Notes: generated by a model from the letters alone, not told the origin. Numbered from the stretch's first letter, positions 9,801 through 18,608 are shown. The stretch: 64,000 bases of DNA from Actinomadura madurae (GCF_900115095.1 NZ_FOVH01000016.1:162634-226633); one strand, 5' to 3'. Numbers and translations are program-made.

Positions 9801-12800
9801 GCGCCGGCGACCACTCCGGCGGCGTGCACGACCAGCGCGATCGGCGCCTGGTCGGCGAGTTCGGCGAGCAGGGCCGCGGTCGTGGCGGCGTCGGCGGCGT
9901 CCACCTGCCTGACCTGGACGTCCAGGCCTTCGCCGGCGAGCAGGCGCAACCATTCGGCCCGCTCACCCTCCCTTGGCGGCGCACTCCTGGAGGTGACGAC
10001 GACCCGGAGCCCCCGGCGGGCGAGGTGCGCCGCCGTGGTCAGGCCCACGTCTCCGAGGCCTCCGGTGATCAACGCGATGTGCCCGGCCTGGAGCCGCGGG
10101 GCGTCCGACGAGGGGCGCCACGATCGGACGCCGCGGATCCATCGGCTGCCGCCGCGGGCGGCGACCTCTTCCCCGGAAGGCGCCACTTCCCCGGAAGGCG
10201 CCACGCCGAGCTCGGCCGTCACGGCGGCGGCGAGGTCGGCCCCGCCGTCCAGGTCCAGGGTGCGCCAGCGCAGCCCGGGATGCTCCTGCGCGAGAACGCG
10301 GGGCAGCGCGTGCGATGCCGCCGCGACGGGATCGGGGTGATCGGCGCTCTCCACGCGCTGCGCCGACCGCGTGACGTGCAGCAGCAGGCCGGGCGGCTCT
10401 CCGGCGGCCGCGATGGCCTCGGCCAGCCGCGCATACGCGAGGATCTGCTCGGCCACCGCTTCCGGTCCGCCGGTGTGCGCCAGCATGATGACACCGGCCC
10501 AGGTGCCGGACGAGGCGTCGTCCACCTCTGAGAGCGCGATCGCATCACCGCTGAGAGTCCGGCAGAGTTCCGCCACCGCACTTTCGTCGTGACCGGCCAC
10601 GAGCCAGCGGCCGTCGATACGCGCGACCGGATCGAGCGGCACCGCCTGCCGCCATACCGGGATGTGGAGCGGTTCGGTTTCGTCCGGCGGCTCCCCATCG
10701 AGGTGGACGGCCGGACGCTCGGGCGGATCGATCCACAGACGGCGCCGCTGGAACGCGTATCCCGGGGCGGACACGCGGCGGCGGCCGGGAACGTGCATGG
10801 CGGGGAAGTCGACGTCCACGCCGTGCGCCCACAGCTGACCGGCGGCGTCCCGCACGGCGGCCAGATCGCTGTCGGCGGTGTCGGCCGCGAGCGCGGGCAG
10901 CGCGGCGTGGAGCCCGGGGAGGTCATGGCCGCGGGCAAGCGTGGCGAGCGCCGCTCCGGGCCCGACCTGGACGAGCACCGCGGGCCGGTCGGCCGTCCCG
11001 CCCACGGTCTCGACGGTCGCGCGCAGCGCCTGGGAGAACAGGACGGTCTGCCGGAGCTGGCGCACCCAATGCTCGGCCTCTCCCAGCTCGGTGCCCACCG
11101 CCGTTCCGGTGACCGTGCTGATCAGCGGGACGGCGGGGGTGCTCGCCTTGATCCGCGTTGCCGCGTGGCGCATGTCCGGCAGCGCGGGTTCCACCAGGCG
11201 GGAATGCGCGGCCCCATCGAACCGGAGCCGGGCCGGCCGCAGACCGCCGGCCCGCAGCTCGGCCTCCAGCGCCCCCACGTCGGTGCGCGGCCCGGAGACC
11301 GCGCAGGCGGTGGGGCCGTTGACCGCCGCGAGGTCGACGCCCGGATGGCGGGACAGCAGAGTCCGCGTGTCCTGCTCGGGCAGCGGGACGGCCAGCATCG
11401 CACCGTCCCCGGCCGCCTCCGCGAGCGCGATGGACCGCACCGCGATGAGGCCGGCGGCGTCCTCCAGCGACAGGGCGCCGCCGACCACGGCCGCGGTGTA
11501 CTCGCCCAGGCTGTGCCCGAGGACGGCGTGTGCACCGACGCCCCAGGACCCCAGCAGCCGCGCGGTGGCCAGCGAAACCGCGAACAGGGCGGGCAGGCCA
11601 TGGATCGCCCCGTGGACCCGAGCCGTATCGATCACCTCGCCCCGGATGACCGGGCGGATGTCAACCTTGAGGAGATCGGCGAACAGCTCGGCGCACTCGT
11701 CCGCACAGGCCGTGAACACCGGCTCGTCGGCGTAGGGCTCGGCTCCCATACCGGGACGGGCGCTGCCACCGCCGGGGAAGGCGAAGATGACCCGCGGCCG
11801 CGCGGGCAGCGGTGCGACCGGCACCGCCGCGCGCAGCGCGGAGGCGAGGGTGTCACCGGTGGCCGCGACGGCGAGCCGGTACGGGAGGTGGTCGCGGCCG
11901 GTCTGGAGCGTGTGCGCCAGATCGGCCGTAGCGGTGGGGTCCTGACGTTCCGTCCACGCGGCCAGGTCGGCGGCGGTCTCGCGCAGCGCCACCGGGTCGT
12001 GCGCCGAGAGGACGATCGCCTGCGGCCGGGGATCGGGGGCGGAAGGCGGGCGGCCGGGCGCGGGCCCCACCACGACATGCGCGTTCGTCCCGCCGATACC
12101 GAACGAACTGACCCCGGCGAGCCGCGGGCCGTCCCACGGGCGGGTCTCGGTGAGGACCTCGAAGGGAGACCCGTCCAGCCCGAGGAGCTCGTTGACCGGA
12201 TCGGCGTGCAGCGAGGCGGGCAGCGTCCCCGCGCGCATCGCCAGCACGGTCTTGATGAACGACGCGATCCCCGCGGCGGAGTTGGCATGGCCGATGTTGC
12301 TCTTGACCGACCCGAGCCCGCACCAGGCCGGGCCGGTGTCGCCGAAGACGCGGCGCAGCGCCCCCACCTCGATCGGATCCCCGATGCGGGTCGCGGTGCC
12401 GTGCGCCTCGACGTATCCGACCTGCCGCGGCCCGACCCCCGCGACCGCGTGCGCCTCGGCGATGGCGGCCGCCTGGCCGTGCAGCGAAGGTGCGGTGAAG
12501 CCGGCCTTCGCCGCACCGTCGTTGTTGACGGCCGATCCCGCCACGACCGCCAGGATCGGATCGCCGCCGTCCAGAGCGTCCCGCAACCGGCGCAGCACGA
12601 CCACCCCGGCGCCCTGGCTGTAGACGACGCCGCTGCCGTTCGCGGAGAACGGGCGGACCTTGCCGTCCCGGGAGTAGATGCCGTCGGCCATCGACAGGTA
12701 CCCGCGCCCCTGCGGCACGATCAGCGAGACCCCGCCCGCCAGCGCGGTGTCGCATTCGCCGTTCAGCAGCGACTGGCCCGCCAGGTGTACCGCGACCAGA

Positions 12801-13372
12801 GACGTCGAGCAGGTGGTGTTCACCGCGACCGCGGGCCCGGTGAGGTTCAGCCGGTAGGCCGTTTGGAGCGGCATGTAGTCGGTCTGCGTGGCGATCGCCG
12901 CCTGCAGGCTCCCGGCCGGGTCGGCCCCGCCACCGGTCGGATCCCAGCGATCGGCCAGGTTGCTCGCCAGGTAGGCGCTCTGCGCGGCGCCGGCGAACAC
13001 CCCCACCGATCCGGCCCCGCGCCCTCCCCCGTGGCCCGCCTGTTCCAGCGCCCGCCACGCGCACTCCAGGAACAGCCGGTGCTGCGGATCGAGCAGGGCG
13101 GCTTCGGCCGCGGCGAGCCCGAAAGGCTTCGGGTCGAACATGTCCTGGCCGTCGATCAGCCCGGCGACCGGCACGTACGCGGGGTCCCCGCGAAGCCTGC
13201 GGGGCACCCCGCGCTCGGCGAGTTCCTCGTCGGTGCACCGGACGAGGCCCTCGCGGCCCTCGACGAGCATCGTCCAGAACGCCTCCGCGTCCGGGGCACC
13301 TGGGAAACGGCAGGCCAGCCCGGTGACGGCGACGGCGGTGTCCGGATCGGGAACGAACTCGGGGCGGCTCAT
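6857..13372 (-). CDS. Hybrid PKS-NRPS: KS-AT-KR-ACP-Cy-TE (HMWP1-like)
   Basis: The protein has 2171 residues. Domains in order: KS (14-435; Cys188 in NTTCSTS; EAHGT and NIGHAN histidines); AT (525-840; GHSLGE, Ser621; malonyl-like); a ~200-residue structural region; KR (1098-1290; GGLGDVG, Tyr1252 and Asn1256); ACP (1360-1430; GGHSLL, Ser1390); cyclization domain (1450-1870; DVLICD replaces HHxxxDG, Asp1580/Asp1585); thioesterase (1895-2171; GWSMGG Ser1966, His2148). This should extend a hydroxyphenyl-thiazolinyl starter with malonate, reduce it, form a second ring from cysteine and release the product. Two things differ from HMWP1: no internal methyltransferases, and no carrier domain between Cy and TE. 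Both may be supplied by the partial gene at the left edge. The start overlaps the NRPS stop (ATGA). Confidence 0.92.
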   Translation of the reverse strand: MSRPEFVPDPDTAVAVTGLACRFPGAPDAEAFWTMLVEGREGLVRCTDEELAERGVPRRLRGDPAYVPVAGLIDGQDMFDPKPFGLAAAEAALLDPQHRLFLECAWRALEQAGHGGGRGAGSVGVFAGAAQSAYLASNLADRWDPTGGGADPAGSLQAAIATQTDYMPLQTAYRLNLTGPAVAVNTTCSTSLVAVHLAGQSLLNGECDTALAGGVSLIVPQGRGYLSMADGIYSRDGKVRPFSANGSGVVYSQGAGVVVLRRLRDALDGGDPILAVVAGSAVNNDGAAKAGFTAPSLHGQAAAIAEAHAVAGVGPRQVGYVEAHGTATRIGDPIEVGALRRVFGDTGPAWCGLGSVKSNIGHANSAAGIASFIKTVLAMRAGTLPASLHADPVNELLGLDGSPFEVLTETRPWDGPRLAGVSSFGIGGTNAHVVVGPAPGRPPSAPDPRPQAIVLSAHDPVALRETAADLAAWTERQDPTATADLAHTLQTGRDHLPYRLAVAATGDTLASALRAAVPVAPLPARPRVIFAFPGGGSARPGMGAEPYADEPVFTACADECAELFADLLKVDIRPVIRGEVIDTARVHGAIHGLPALFAVSLATARLLGSWGVGAHAVLGHSLGEYTAAVVGGALSLEDAAGLIAVRSIALAEAAGDGAMLAVPLPEQDTRTLLSRHPGVDLAAVNGPTACAVSGPRTDVGALEAELRAGGLRPARLRFDGAAHSRLVEPALPDMRHAATRIKASTPAVPLISTVTGTAVGTELGEAEHWVRQLRQTVLFSQALRATVETVGGTADRPAVLVQVGPGAALATLARGHDLPGLHAALPALAADTADSDLAAVRDAAGQLWAHGVDVDFPAMHVPGRRRVSAPGYAFQRRRLWIDPPERPAVHLDGEPPDETEPLHIPVWRQAVPLDPVARIDGRWLVAGHDESAVAELCRTLSGDAIALSEVDDASSGTWAGVIMLAHTGGPEAVAEQILAYARLAEAIAAAGEPPGLLLHVTRSAQRVESADHPDPVAAASHALPRVLAQEHPGLRWRTLDLDGGADLAAAVTAELGVAPSGEVAPSGEEVAARGGSRWIRGVRSWRPSSDAPRLQAGHIALITGGLGDVGLTTAAHLARRGLRVVVTSRSAPPREGERAEWLRLLAGEGLDVQVRQVDAADAATTAALLAELADQAPIALVVHAAGVVAGADLQPLRRVGPEHVTGHVEAKVEGALALRTALDALPADRRPSTVVLMSSAGTLVGGIGMGPYCAANRYLDAMAEGLTPSGTRWVSVVWDVWKAGPPGGEREVRSPYALDARTGMGALDRVLAGRDAGALPPVVAVSTTDLRERMAAAAFTAPVAPSGTGDGTAGTELTGEQRAVADLWSDLLGVPVTSPDADFFALGGHSLLATRMLATLRKIFGVEPRLRDLFTRPTVAGLAELLTGPADPAPSPPPAPAEDSSDATFPMTRVQHAYWVGRGGGYALGDIACAFYLEYDCPDLDLARYEAAWRKVIARHPMLRTVVTGQGRLKTLEHVPDYRIRVHDLTGVSEPARADRLARLRDRVSRDPGPPDRWPLVQIQAARLPGGRVRLFIGVDVLICDAGSYWIIDREVRHFYEHLESPLPELGVDFAACARAVEAARDGDEWRRAAAYWRDRLDTVPGPPPLPVAAPDGPPRFARRADRLSGDEWDALRREAARRGATPTAVLLTAYAEALAAWSESPHFALTLTLFDRPPAHPDVDAVVGDFTSLLVHEVDRREPGSFTEHVRATHRRLFADLDHRAYSALDLFAERAARTGEVASVPVVFTSALGLEDLVGGEPDLQWVGEQVHALSQTPQTWLDHQVLVQRGELLLQWDFVEGVLPAGEVDRVFAAYVARLRRLADDPAAWDGPRGAAVTEDVLVPLRDGTGDRTLYLLHPSGGDVMCYAELSRLLDERFSVVAVTDPGLVGEGEAPTDLTGLARGYAQVIRGDSSGPYLLGGWSMGGSLGQEVARLLHEHGDTVGLLVMLDSNDPAHITPIEAPTPDAADAEATVRLLGAFEAFQGIDLGVGTAEGRAALLALPPDRRYAHVTERLRDHGLLGRRDDAPDRVAVFARHLRGLARHTPRPLTDATTATLLVRADRPASRNSGIGMGVDDTPPELRPDLGWGRHLAGPLDVHGIDTDHYGLLRAPALARLAELVNRALARH

Positions 13373-16300
13373 CGGGCGACCTCGGCGGCCTGGAGGCGGG
13401 CGAGGCGCCGATGGTGCGCCCGCCGCGCCGCGGGATCCGTTGGGGGCGGCGCCTGCCCGGCGGCCGGTTCACCGTCCGGTCCGGCGGCGGGCCGGACCGG
13501 GGTGGCGGCGTCCCGTTCCGTGCGGGACGTGATCAAACCCGCGAGTCCGCGCACCGTCGGACTGGTGAACAGGTCCACGACGGACAGGCCGGGATCGAGG
13601 CGTTCGGTCAGCCGGGCATGGGCGCGCACGAGGGTGAGCGACGTGGCGCCCAGGCGCATGAAGGGAGTGTCCGGGTCGATCGAGGCTCCTCCGAGCAGGC
13701 CGCTCAGAGTCTCGGTCACGAACCGTTCGATCTCGGGATCGGCGTTCTGTGCCTCCCCGGAACCGTTCGGCGACGAGGCGGAAGGCCGCGGTGCGGGGGC
13801 GGCCTCGGCGGCCGGCTGGGATGCTGGTGCGGGCGGCGGCGCCGGCGCCGTGACGACGCTGAGTTCGATCAATCCGTCCGCGGGCAGCCGTTCATGCAGG
13901 GTCAGTTCCCGACCCTCCGCCGCGGCCGACAGCCGCCCGGCCCACGCGCCGGCCGCCGCCAGCGCCCGCGCCGGGGTGAGCGTGCCCCCGGAGATGCGCA
14001 CGGCCACGTCGAGGCCCTGCTCGCCCGCCTGCCGCAACAGCACCGCCAAGTCCCCGGGTTTGTCCGCGGCGGCCGGGGGCGGCTCCGCGTTCGCGGACGG
14101 CTCCGCCTCGTCCGGCGTTCGCGCAGGGGCGGCCGCCCGGTCGTAGGGGTTGGGCAGAGCCTTGTAGTCGATCTTGCCGTTGCCGGTGACCGGAAAGGCC
14201 TCCAGCCACAGGATCCGGCTCGGCACCATGTAGTCGGGCAGGCGCTCGCGCAGGTGCGCGATGAGCTCGTCGTCGGACGGTCGGGCGGCGGGCTCGGCGG
14301 CGGCCAGGTAGGCGACCAGCCGGGGCCGGTCGTCGGGGCCGCGGACGGACGACGCCACCGAGTGCCGCACACCGGGCGCCCGGTTGAGCGCGGACTCCAC
14401 CTCGCCCAGTTCGATGCGGTGCCCGCGGATCTTGACCTGGCGGTCGAGCCGTCCCAGGAACTCGATGGTGCCGTCGATCCGCCACCGCCCGAGGTCGCCT
14501 GTGCGGTACAGCCTGCGTCGCAGCACCGGGTCGGTGACGAACCGCTCGCGGGTCTGTTCGTCGTCCCCGATGTAGCCGCGGGCGAGGCCGCCACCGCCGA
14601 TGTGCAGTTCGCCCGCCGCACCGACCGGGCACGGCCGCCCCTGCTCGTCGAGGATGTGGAACGACTGGCCGCGCAGCGCCCGCCCGTACGGGATGCTCGG
14701 CCAGGACGGATCGACCTCGCCGATGGGGTAGCAGATCGACCAGATCGACGCCTCCGTGGCTCCGCCCAGGCTCACCAGCCGCGCCTCGGGCGCCAGCGCG
14801 CGGATCCTGTCGGGCAGCGTGACCGGGATCCAGTCGGCCGACAGGAACACCAGGCGCAGCCGTCCCAGTACCGCGCGGGCGCGCTCGGGCTCGATCTCGG
14901 CGTACTCGACGAGCATCTCCATCAGCGCGGGCGCGGTGTTCCAGACGGTGACCCGGTGCCGCTCCATCAGGTCGAGCCAGTGGCCCGGGTCGCGTTGCCG
15001 GCCCGCGTCGGGCAGCACGAGCCCGGCGCCGGTGCCCATCACCCCGAAGACGTCGTGCACCGACAGGTCGAAGCTGAACGCCGACAGCCCGAGGACCCGG
15101 TCCCCCGGGCCGACCGGGAAGCGGTCGATGAGGTCGTCGATCGTGGTGCGGGCGGCCCGGTGCTCGATCGCCACGCCCTTGGGACGTCCCGTGGAGCCGG
15201 AGGTGAAGATGACATAGGCCAGGTCGTCGTCCGCGGCCGTGTCCGGGTCGGCCGTCCTCGCGTCCAGGAGCTCCGGCAGCGTGTGCGTGCTGACGTGGCC
15301 GGGCCATGCGACGGCCGAGCCCGCGGGGACCAGCGCCCTGGTCACGCCCGCCTGCTCGCACACCGAGGCGATGCGGCCCGCCGGCCAGGACGGTTCCACG
15401 GGCACGTACCCGGCGCCGCTCGCACACACTCCCAGCAGTGCGGTCACCTGCTCGACGCCCTTGTCGAAGGCAACGGCGACCAGCTCACCCGGCCCGGCGC
15501 CCAGCGCGGCCAGGGCACCCCCGATGCGCCCGGTACGCTCGGCCAGCTCCCCGTGGCTCAGACCGCCGGACGAGTCGAGCACGGCCGGCTCGCCGGGCAC
15601 GGCACGGGCGGCCGCGCGCAGCGGATCGTCCAGCCGAGGCCCGGCCTTGGGGAAGGGACGGCGGTCCAGGGGCTCTTCCGCCAGCAGGCTCGGGTCCCAC
15701 CCGAGGCCGGGTTCGTCCCAGGTGTCCGGCTCGGTGGCCAGCCGCCGCAGCAGCCGCAGGTGAGCGTCGCGCATGCCCGCGACGAAGCCGTCGGTGAACG
15801 CTCCGGTGACCGCGTCCCAGGCGATCCGCAGCCGTCCCCCTTCGTCGTGGACGATGTGGTCCAGTGCCACCTGCGGGGTCTGCGAGATCCCGAAGACCTC
15901 CTCGCCCAGCCACCCCGCGGGATCCCGCTCCGGGTCCGACAGGCCCAGGCCGCTGGTGAACACCACCGGATGGGTGGGTGTGAGATCGGTGGCCCCGGCG
16001 TCGCGCAGGACTTCGACGCCCGACACGGCGCGGTGCTCCATGTCGGTCCAGAACCGCCGGTTGACCCGCGCCGCGAAGTCGGCGAACCCGCGCGTCCCCG
16101 GCTCCGGCACCTCCACCAGCAGCGTCGAGGTGAAGTCGCCCACCAGGTGTGCCAGCTCGGGGTCGTCGGGCCGGTCGAACAGCGTCGTGTTCAGGCAGAA
16201 CGCCCCGCCCGCGCCCCACCGCGACAGGACCAGCCCGAAGGCCGCCAGCAGGACGCCCGTCGGGCTCAGGCCGCGCTCGGCCGCCCGCTCCCGCAGCGCG

Positions 16301-17274
16301 CTCCACTCCGCGGCCGGCAGCTCGGCCGCCCACCGGCCGAAGCGGTGCGACCGCAGCTCCGCCAGGTCGGTCGCCCACGGGAGCCGGGGGCCGGCGGGAA
16401 GCACCCGCCCCCGCCAGTACTCCCGATCGCGCTCCCTCCTCCGCGCCTCGTCCGGGTCGGCGGCCCGGCGCTCGACCAGTTCGGCGAAGGAGATCGGGGC
16501 CGACGCCAGCACGGCGTCCGGATCGCCGACCAGCCGCCCCCACTCGTCCAGGACCTGCATCCATCCCGCCAGGTCGAGGGCGAGCACGTCGATGCCGAGC
16601 AGGACGCGTGTCCGGCCGTCCGGAAGGAACGCGGCACTGACGTCGAACAACGGCCACCGCGACGCGTCCCGCACCTGGTGCGAGCGGTCGTGACGCAGAT
16701 CGCCGAGCCTGCGGTCGGCCTCCTTCCCCGTCACCGCCCGCAGATCCACGACCTCGATCTCGTACGGCTCCACGGCGGGAAGGACGTGCTGCCGCCCCTC
16801 CCCGTCCACCACCATGCGGAGCATCGGATGGTGCTCCACCAGGCGATTCCATGCGAGGGCGAGCCGGGCCAGATCCTCCTCCGGTCCCTCCGGCCCCGGC
16901 ACCCGGTCGTACTCGCGGTAATAGAAGGTCGCGACTCCACCGAGCGGAAACCCGGGGTTCCTGCCGATCCAGTACGCGGTCTGCAACGGCGTCAGGGGGA
17001 AACCCTCGTCCGATGGGGCTCCCTCGCCGGGATCGGCGATGCCCGCCGCGACGGTCCGGGCCGTCGCGGCCCCGAGGAACGCCGTCATCGGCAGGTCCAA
17101 ACCCAGATCCCGCAGCCTGCGCCGCAGCCGGACCGCGGTGAACGAGTCCAGTCCCAGGACGGTCAGGACGGCGTCGTGATCCACCGACCCGGCGGCCAGA
17201 CCGAGCACCTCGGCGACCACCCCCGCGACCTCGTCAACCGCCACGAATGCGGACGAAAGCGACTTATCAGGCAT
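13369..17274 (-). CDS. NRPS: ArCP-Cy-A-PCP, predicted cysteine-activating (HMWP2/PchE-like)
   Basis: The protein has 1301 residues. It opens with a carrier domain (GLDSF, Ser44) directly followed by cyclization, the arrangement of aryl carrier proteins loaded with salicylate. The Cy domain (92-530) has DVLALD (Asp229/Asp234). The adenylation domain (550-1045) has FTSGSTGRPKG, YRTGD and GNGKIDYK (Lys1034). By hand alignment the substrate pocket reads D-L-H-N-F-S-L-I-W, close to the cysteine code D-L-Y-N-L-S-L-I-W. A terminal PCP has GATSLTL (Ser1212), with a basic helical tail. The adenylation domain is uninterrupted, so no embedded methyltransferase or epimerase is present. This would make the first (hydroxyphenyl)thiazoline ring. 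ATG 17274 has AAGGAG 4 bp upstream. No salicylate synthase or aryl-AMP ligase is inside the window. Confidence 0.92.
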   Translation of the reverse strand: MPDKSLSSAFVAVDEVAGVVAEVLGLAAGSVDHDAVLTVLGLDSFTAVRLRRRLRDLGLDLPMTAFLGAATARTVAAGIADPGEGAPSDEGFPLTPLQTAYWIGRNPGFPLGGVATFYYREYDRVPGPEGPEEDLARLALAWNRLVEHHPMLRMVVDGEGRQHVLPAVEPYEIEVVDLRAVTGKEADRRLGDLRHDRSHQVRDASRWPLFDVSAAFLPDGRTRVLLGIDVLALDLAGWMQVLDEWGRLVGDPDAVLASAPISFAELVERRAADPDEARRRERDREYWRGRVLPAGPRLPWATDLAELRSHRFGRWAAELPAAEWSALRERAAERGLSPTGVLLAAFGLVLSRWGAGGAFCLNTTLFDRPDDPELAHLVGDFTSTLLVEVPEPGTRGFADFAARVNRRFWTDMEHRAVSGVEVLRDAGATDLTPTHPVVFTSGLGLSDPERDPAGWLGEEVFGISQTPQVALDHIVHDEGGRLRIAWDAVTGAFTDGFVAGMRDAHLRLLRRLATEPDTWDEPGLGWDPSLLAEEPLDRRPFPKAGPRLDDPLRAAARAVPGEPAVLDSSGGLSHGELAERTGRIGGALAALGAGPGELVAVAFDKGVEQVTALLGVCASGAGYVPVEPSWPAGRIASVCEQAGVTRALVPAGSAVAWPGHVSTHTLPELLDARTADPDTAADDDLAYVIFTSGSTGRPKGVAIEHRAARTTIDDLIDRFPVGPGDRVLGLSAFSFDLSVHDVFGVMGTGAGLVLPDAGRQRDPGHWLDLMERHRVTVWNTAPALMEMLVEYAEIEPERARAVLGRLRLVFLSADWIPVTLPDRIRALAPEARLVSLGGATEASIWSICYPIGEVDPSWPSIPYGRALRGQSFHILDEQGRPCPVGAAGELHIGGGGLARGYIGDDEQTRERFVTDPVLRRRLYRTGDLGRWRIDGTIEFLGRLDRQVKIRGHRIELGEVESALNRAPGVRHSVASSVRGPDDRPRLVAYLAAAEPAARPSDDELIAHLRERLPDYMVPSRILWLEAFPVTGNGKIDYKALPNPYDRAAAPARTPDEAEPSANAEPPPAAADKPGDLAVLLRQAGEQGLDVAVRISGGTLTPARALAAAGAWAGRLSAAAEGRELTLHERLPADGLIELSVVTAPAPPPAPASQPAAEAAPAPRPSASSPNGSGEAQNADPEIERFVTETLSGLLGGASIDPDTPFMRLGATSLTLVRAHARLTERLDPGLSVVDLFTSPTVRGLAGLITSRTERDAATPVRPAAGPDGEPAAGQAPPPTDPAARRAHHRRLARLQAAEVAR

Positions 17275-17325
17275 GACGCTCCTTCAACTGCACGGAGGAA
17301 AGGCGGGAATCGGAGGGGCGATCGC

Positions 17326-17339
17326 AGGCGCTGTTGGGG
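17326..17339 (+). repeat. 14-bp direct repeat, copy 1 (AGGCGCTGTTGGGG)
   Basis: AGGCGCTGTTGGGG occurs here and again at 18595-18608. The two copies bracket the membrane protein gene and the hydrolase remnant. No transposase or integrase lies between them. It could be an insertion scar or chance. Confidence 0.35.
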
Positions 17340-17424
17340 ACGGCGAACAAGTCGGCTCAGAACGAGATGGGGCGGAGCCTCGATGCCAGAAGATCTCCCG
17401 TGGTCGGCACAGGGACACCGTAAC

Positions 17425-17443
17425 GATAATGAAAACGATTATC
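17425..17443. promoter_or_regulatory. Fur-family (Fur/Zur) operator of the metallophore operon
   Basis: GATAATGAAAACGATTATC has perfect 6-bp arms (GATAAT/ATTATC) around a 7-bp spacer. It matches 16 of 19 positions of the classical Fur-box consensus GATAATGATAATCATTATC. The overlapping 15-mer TGAAAACGATTATCA (17430-17444) also resembles the 7-1-7 Zur boxes I recall from actinobacteria. It is AT-rich inside GC-rich DNA and lies 151 bp upstream of the NRPS ATG, so metal-dependent repression of the whole minus-strand operon is likely. Iron versus zinc cannot be decided from the site. The 291-bp intergenic stretch 17275-17565 holds this site and one copy of a 14-bp repeat, and nothing else I can identify. 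Confidence 0.72.
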
Positions 17444-17565
17444 AATGCCAGACAACGACCTCGTCCGGTTCGTCTGCAGGGCGGGAGGCCCCGCGCGCTT
17501 GTGTCGGCGATGAACCACGATCACCAGTTACGCTCTGGCGTTCGGTACGGCCTGGTGGAGGAAGC

Positions 17566-18186
17566 ATGTCCGTCGTCGGTTCCGCCATGCTGCGCGGTGG
17601 CCTGGTGCTCGGCGTGGCCGCATGCGGGTTCGCGCTCGCCGTGGCCGGCTACTTGTGGTGGAACACGACGGCCGCGGCTCTGATCGTCGTCATCGAGACG
17701 ATCTCAGCGGTGGTCGCACTGGGATGGCTGTACCGGACGCGGCGGCCGCTCCGGTTCAGCGGTGTGCCGCTGACCTTCGGCGTCCTGTCGTTGCTCGCCG
17801 TCTCCATCGTCGGTGTCGTGGCTGCGCGGGACATCGCGATGATCCTTGTCGGCGTCGATGCCGAAGCAGTCGTGGAACGGACCTGGACGACGCAGAGCCG
17901 CGGCTCCGAAAGCCACCACTGCACGCTGCGCCGCACCGACGGCGCCCCGATCGCGCGCGAGCTCGCCACCAACTGCGAGGGGTACGGGCGCGGCGACATC
18001 ATGCCGGTCGTGCTGGATCCGCGAGAACGCTTCGCACCGGTCGGCGGCCCCAAGTCGGACCTGCCCGCGGTGGGAGAAGGCCAGGCGGTGGCGGCCGCCG
18101 CGCTCGGGCTGCTGGTCTCCATCGCGATCGGGAGCGTCCCCGCACAGCCCAGCCACACTAGATCCTCCAGACGCTCTCGCGTGTAG
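17566..18186 (+). CDS. Hypothetical membrane protein with four predicted TM helices
   Basis: I do not recognise this 206-residue protein. It has three hydrophobic helices near residues 6-28, 33-55 and 66-97, then a ~75-residue polar loop containing two cysteines (HHCTLRR and TNCEGYG) and a PVVLDPRERF motif, then a fourth helix near 180-198 and a basic tail. The Cys-containing loop with a LDPR motif is seen in DUF3592-like membrane proteins, but that is only a resemblance. The start is ATG 17566 because GGAGGAAG precedes it; the much longer open frame upstream is antisense to the NRPS. It is transcribed divergently from the metallophore operon and shares its intergenic region, so it might respond to the Fur-family site. 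Confidence 0.7.
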   Translation: MSVVGSAMLRGGLVLGVAACGFALAVAGYLWWNTTAAALIVVIETISAVVALGWLYRTRRPLRFSGVPLTFGVLSLLAVSIVGVVAARDIAMILVGVDAEAVVERTWTTQSRGSESHHCTLRRTDGAPIARELATNCEGYGRGDIMPVVLDPRERFAPVGGPKSDLPAVGEGQAVAAAALGLLVSIAIGSVPAQPSHTRSSRRSRV

Positions 18187-18309
18187 GGCGTTCACACGTC
18201 CTGGCCCGCCCGTGATCCTCTTCCGATCCGTGGCGCCGCGACCACCAACGCACCGGATCACCGGGGTCCACTCGGGCCGGCGTCGCCCGCGGCGCGGACT
18301 GGACGGACG

Positions 18310-18540
18310 GCCCACCCGCGCTGACGGACAGTTGGCGACGCGCTGCGCCGAGTACGGCTACAACGGGCTGGTGTGCACGACGCGCGGCTCAGGTGAATCG
18401 CCCGGACGCGTCGACCCGTTCAGCCCGCTGGAACAACGTGACAACTACGACGTCATCGAGTGGCTGGCCGTCCAGCCGTGGTCGGACGGGCAGATCGGTC
18501 AGATGGGCAACAGCTATGGCGCCCTCGTGCCGGCATCTTC
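18310..18540 (+). pseudogene. Remnant of a CocE/NonD-type (peptidase S15) hydrolase
   Basis: One frame reads AEYGYNGLVCTTRGSGESPG, then EQRDNYDVIEWLAVQPWSDG and IGQMGNSYGA. These are the consecutive core motifs of the CocE/X-Pro dipeptidyl-peptidase family around the nucleophile (GNSYG in place of GGSYGG). The N-terminal part of the fold and everything after the nucleophile elbow are missing, and the frame ends 46 bases later (TGA, last base 18586) in unrelated sequence. It is a decayed fragment of a ~550-residue gene. The 496 bp between 18187 and 18682 hold only this fragment, a hairpin and one copy of a 14-bp repeat. Confidence 0.75.
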
Positions 18541-18556
18541 TGGAACACGTGGGAGA

Positions 18557-18581
18557 GGCGCCCCGGGGCGACCGGGGCGCC
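18557..18581. terminator. Strong GC hairpin between convergent units
   Basis: GGCGCCCCGG and CCGGGGCGCC form a perfect 10-bp stem with a 5-base loop (GGCGA). No T-run follows on either strand, so it would be the I-shaped, non-canonical type common in actinomycetes. It lies between the plus-strand remnant and the 3' end of the minus-strand hydroxylase. Confidence 0.45.
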
Positions 18582-18594
18582 GTTGAGAACGGAT

Positions 18595-18608
18595 AGGCGC
18601 TGTTGGGG
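18595..18608 (+). repeat. 14-bp direct repeat, copy 2 (AGGCGCTGTTGGGG)
   Basis: This is an identical copy of the 14-mer at 17326-17339. It lies just after the hydrolase remnant and hairpin. Confidence 0.35.

Noticed and set aside
17275..17565. A DmdR/IdeR-type iron box for the metallophore operon
   Set aside because: No match to the TTAGGTTAGGCTAACCTAA pattern was found. The only strong dyad is the Fur/Zur-like site.
13411..18186. A 1591-codon plus-strand open frame
   Set aside because: Its first 3.9 kb are antisense to the NRPS. Only the end, from ATG 17566 with a good ribosome site, is a credible gene.
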